From the NCBI RefSeq assembly GCF_020281205.1, contig NZ_JACXZC010000011.1, forward strand, positions 22,705 through 86,704: 64,000 nucleotides of DNA, given 5' to 3'. Below are positions 59,533-64,000 of the stretch, one piece after another (position 1 is the first letter of the stretch; each line of letters starts with the position of its first letter). The position numbers and the translations under genes are program-made. The DNA comes from Empedobacter stercoris (lineage in GTDB: Bacteria; Bacteroidota; Bacteroidia; Flavobacteriales; Weeksellaceae). Below the pieces are notes generated by a model. That model did no database searches. It had not been told where the DNA came from and worked only from the letters and a program-made list of their open reading frames with translations.

Positions 59533-60093
59533 TTATATTTCGGCACGAATACGGCTTAAAGTCACTTGAGAAATACCTAAATACGATGCAATATATCCCA
59601 ACTGAACACGGTTAATTAAACTTGGAGTTTCAATTAATAACTTTCTGTAACGGTCTGTAGCTGTTCCAACTTGTCTCGAAATAAATCGTTCTTCTGTTTT
59701 GATTAATTCGTTTTCGGCTAATTTTCGTCCCCAATTAGCTATTTCCAAATTGGTTAAATAAAACTCTTGTAAATCTGCAATTTTTATTTCGTACAATTCA
59801 CAATCTTCTATCGTTTCTATCGTCTCGTAACTCGTTTTATTTTCCACATAACTTCTCATAGACAAAATAGAATCACCTTCTTTTCCAAACCAAAATGTCA
59901 ATTCTTTTCCATCATCAATCGTATAGGCTCTAACAATTCCTTTTTTAATGAAATAAACTTTCTTTTCTATTTTATCAGCATTTAAAAAAGAATAGTTTTT
60001 AGGGAAATTTATTAATTCAATTTTATCAATTAGTTGATGAAGCGAAATTGATGATATTGGTGAAATTTGAGTCAGAATTTGTTCTATTTCCAT
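59533..60093 (-). CDS. Crp/Fnr family transcription regulator
   Basis: A 186-residue protein with an N-terminal cyclic-nucleotide-binding-like beta-roll (about 20-115; YFIKKGIVRAYTIDDGKELTFWFGKEG) and a compact C-terminal helix-turn-helix (VQLGYIASYLGISQVTLSRIRAEI). The short form with no arginine pocket for cAMP is typical of the many Crp-like regulators of Bacteroidota that sense unknown signals. It is upstream of the SMR exporter gene on the same strand and may control it. Confidence 0.88.
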   Translation of the reverse strand: MEIEQILTQISPISSISLHQLIDKIELINFPKNYSFLNADKIEKKVYFIKKGIVRAYTIDDGKELTFWFGKEGDSILSMRSYVENKTSYETIETIEDCELYEIKIADLQEFYLTNLEIANWGRKLAENELIKTEERFISRQVGTATDRYRKLLIETPSLINRVQLGYIASYLGISQVTLSRIRAEI

Positions 60094-60357
60094 ATAAAAG
60101 AATGAAAGGTAAAAATAAACAAAAAACTCAACCTAAATCTTAAGTTGAGTTATTGAAATTAAATTAACACATGAAATCTACTAATATAAATAGATTCGTT
60201 TTTATAGTATTTTAAGTGGCTATTTTTATAATCTCCATAGTTTTAATAGAGATTAATATTTTATCAAATTTAATAAATTTTTATAAATAAAAAAATATTA
60301 CTCCATTTATTTGATAGAGTTATTTCTGTGATTATTCAATAAATATATAGAGAAAAT

Positions 60358-60406
60358 ATTGTATATTACCTAATGTGTATCGAGGAATAATTATCATATT
60401 CGGAAT
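60358..60406. repeat. Direct repeat A in the non-coding gap 60094-60587
   Basis: This 49-base block, starting ATTGTAT and holding TATCGAG, ATTATCATATTC and GAATA, is repeated at 60528-60572 with a 5-base indel and a few substitutions. The 494-base gap around it has no gene that I can support. The shared core ATTATCATATTC is exact in both. Confidence 0.6.
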
Positions 60407-60527
60407 AAAATGTAAAAACCTTCCAAAATAGGTATTTTTAAAGCACTTTTAACCGACTTTTTTAATGAAATACGTTAAATATCTCAATTAAATTAATTAT
60501 ATATAAATTATAAGAATATATTTTTAA

Positions 60528-60572
60528 ATTGTATCTAATCGTTATCGAGAACAAATTATCATATTCATAATA
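60528..60572. repeat. Direct repeat B in the non-coding gap 60094-60587
   Basis: The second copy of the block at 60358-60406, with the exact segments ATTGTAT, CTAAT, TATCGAG and ATTATCATATTC in the same order. It ends just before the terminator of the membrane protein gene at 60588-61022. Confidence 0.6.
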
Positions 60573-60575
60573 CAG

Positions 60576-60606
60576 AAAAAGTCAAACTTAAATAGTTTGA
60601 CTTTTT
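60576..60606 (-). terminator. Terminator of the membrane protein gene, overlapping its stop codon
   Basis: AAAAAGTCAAAC (60576-60587) and GTTTGACTTTTT (60595-60606) are perfect complements with a 7-base loop. The stop codon of the minus-strand gene (60588-60590) lies in the loop, so the last four sense codons form one arm. Confidence 0.8.
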
Positions 60607-61022
60607 AAAACATTTCGTTTATAATGATAAATGACCATAAAAATAGATGAAAGTAACCAAACCCAATATCCAAAAAGTGGATAATTGTACTCGTGAACTT
60701 CCAACATATTCAATTCTGTGAAATGATTTATTCCATAAAATGACATTAATATCGGTGTTAAAAAACTTGCATATAAACTTGCTTTTTTTCGATAAAAAAT
60801 CCAAGAAAACAATAAGGTGAAATTACCTAACCAACAATAAAAATCTACATACGGAAATGTCATCCAACCTAAATAAGCATAAACATAACCAAAATAACCT
60901 TCTGCATCTTCAAACACAAAATGTACAGGCAAGATTAAACTCCCTAAATAGGAAAAGATACTTGCGTATAAAAATAGATTATTTTTCAAATTTGCTTTCA
61001 ATTTTATGGATTTGTTTTTCAA
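60588..61022 (-). CDS. Uncharacterised four-helix membrane protein
   Basis: A 144-residue protein with four hydrophobic segments (about 16-36, 43-60 with 62-78, 84-100 and 118-135). Aromatic-rich loops include EDAEGYFGYVYAYLGWMTFPYVD. I recognise no family. The ATG at 61022 makes it overlap the upstream gene by 44 bases; a TTG at 60989 would reduce the overlap to 11 bases and keep all membrane segments, so the start is uncertain. The overlap indicates co-transcription with the gene at 60979-61233. Confidence 0.6.
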   Translation of the reverse strand: MKNKSIKLKANLKNNLFLYASIFSYLGSLILPVHFVFEDAEGYFGYVYAYLGWMTFPYVDFYCWLGNFTLLFSWIFYRKKASLYASFLTPILMSFYGINHFTELNMLEVHEYNYPLFGYWVWLLSSIFMVIYHYKRNVLKSQTI

Positions 61023-61233
61023 GTTTCAAATTTTCTTTTTTCAATTTATTCTTAGGGCTAAACATAGCATAAGCCAATAAGCCTACTCCAATACCTACAA
61101 TTGCACCAATTTTTTGATCTTTATTAATTGCTTTCGAAATCGCAATTCCTGCTGCAGCTCCAGTTGTGACAATAGAAACTGTGTTTTCAAATTCCTTTGA
61201 TTTAGTATCTAAAACTTCTAATAAATTATTCAT
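60979..61233 (-). CDS. Small glycine-zipper-like membrane protein
   Basis: An 84-residue protein with a small-residue-rich hydrophobic region (SIVTTGAAAGIAISKAI, then KIGAIVGIGVGLLAYAMF) like a glycine-zipper hairpin, and a charged C-terminal helix (KLKKENLKLEKQIHKIESKFEK) that is a likely coiled coil. Function unknown. It is first in a two-gene unit with the following membrane protein gene. Confidence 0.6.
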   Translation of the reverse strand: MNNLLEVLDTKSKEFENTVSIVTTGAAAGIAISKAINKDQKIGAIVGIGVGLLAYAMFSPKNKLKKENLKLEKQIHKIESKFEK

Positions 61234-61280
61234 ACTTAATTATTTTCAATATACCCTTCAATAAATATTCCTAAATATAA

Positions 61281-63346
<2,066 letters not shown>

Positions 63347-63347
<1 letters not shown>

Positions 63348-63904
63348 TGGAATCTGGATTAATTGCTGTTATTATTTTTGGCATTGTATTATTAATTTTG
63401 GTTCCATTTATTTACTATGGACTAAGAATGGCTGGCTACAATAAAGCCGCAATGATTGTTTCGTTGGCTCTATTTTTTACAGTTGTCATTCCAATGGTAA
63501 AATATGGTTACAGAAGTCAAATGTATTCAAATGATGATTTAATAAATGATCTACATCAGGCTGGAATTGGATTCAAAGGAGAACCAAAGATTGTTTCAAC
63601 AGATATTTCTGGAATCAAAAAGATGAAACAACAAACTATTCTAATTATGGACTCAACGGATATAAATATCATTATCAATCGAATAGAAACTGATCCACGT
63701 TTTGAGATTTCTCCAAAAATATTAAGCCTTAAAGAAGAGTTAGGTGCCAATGCAAGAAATAAAACAAATAGAAATTATCGTTTCAAGGATAATTATATTT
63801 TAGAAACGTACGGAATGATTGATAATTATACGATTCGTTATTCCGAACTAAAATTTAGGAAAGGAAATGATACCGTTTTCTTCAAAAAAGAAGAAGTTTA
63901 TTAA
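63347..63904 (+). CDS. Uncharacterised protein with two N-terminal membrane helices
   Basis: A 185-residue protein with hydrophobic segments at about residues 4-26 (LIAVIIFGIVLLILVPFIYYG) and 33-50, then a soluble domain of mixed alpha/beta type rich in Asn, Lys and Arg. No family is recognised. It is translationally coupled to ligA by a one-base overlap, but nothing in its sequence suggests a role in replication. Confidence 0.65.
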
Positions 63905-64000
63905 ACTAAAAAAAATCCGTCATTGTAAATCGTCAGCAAAAAGTGGACATCTAAGACCTAAAATTTAAGGTAGTGTTTTAAAAATCATTAACTTTAATTA

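Overview
The window looks like chromosome from a low-GC Flavobacteriales bacterium, most probably of the family Weeksellaceae (Empedobacter/Chryseobacterium type; the genus is a guess). Supporting signs are: AT-rich DNA with AT-ending codons; the Bacteroidota -7 promoter element TAnnTTTG in front of many genes; type IX secretion-related genes (porV-like, porD); a PafA-type alkaline phosphatase; a Bacteroidota-type RNA polymerase omega protein; and TonB receptor/lipoprotein gene sets. I see no rRNA, tRNA, CRISPR array, prophage or complete insertion sequence. Nearly all of it is chromosomal housekeeping and metabolic DNA.

Layout. 1-3861: distal end of a phenylacetate degradation cluster (end of a thiolase gene, paaY, paaZ, an enoyl-CoA hydratase/isomerase gene) with hairpin-forming repeats in the gaps. 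3977-9866: FKBP isomerase, B12-binding radical SAM protein, cyclophilin, then a leftward glutaminase - LysR regulator - YeiH transporter set with a near-ideal palindromic operator before the transporter gene. 9961-14080: secreted beta-propeller protein, a broken SRPBCC gene, and small stand-alone enzymes or domains of unknown role. 14219-19784: three tandem long-chain acyl-CoA ligase genes. 19861-22038: small membrane protein, DEAD-box helicase, Dabb protein. 22530-29343: a four-gene operon (TonB-dependent receptor, DUF4876-type lipoprotein, DUF6850-type outer-membrane barrel, di-haem cytochrome c peroxidase), the best candidate here for an undescribed system. 29425-33237: ParB-like protein, copper P-type ATPase, RES/Xre toxin-antitoxin pair. 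33365-46122: fumarase, PafA phosphatase, Ntn hydrolase, sulfurtransferase, PorV-like protein, phosphatidylserine synthase, exonuclease, FAH-family protein, membrane-anchored MutS homologue, HAD phosphatase. 46340-54861: small outer-membrane protein, dapA, ferritin, the conserved bamD-rpoZ-coaBC-porD-recN block, nucleoside phosphorylase, SUI1 factor. 54952-63904: small proteins, MaoC hydratase, miaA, exonuclease, PEP mutase-like enzyme, SMR exporter with a Crp-family regulator, ligA and a membrane protein.

How the genes may work together. The paa genes convert ring-epoxidised phenylacetyl-CoA to central intermediates; the earlier paa genes should lie upstream of base 1. The 22.5-29.3 kb operon reads as an outer-membrane uptake machine with a surface lipoprotein and a periplasmic MauG/CCP-type redox enzyme, which suggests import plus oxidative processing of a metal-containing or redox-active ligand. 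Several gene starts had to be moved downstream because the longest reading frame begins inside or upstream of the promoter -7 element; in at least three genes the -7 element ends only 4 bases before the start codon, which suggests leaderless mRNAs.
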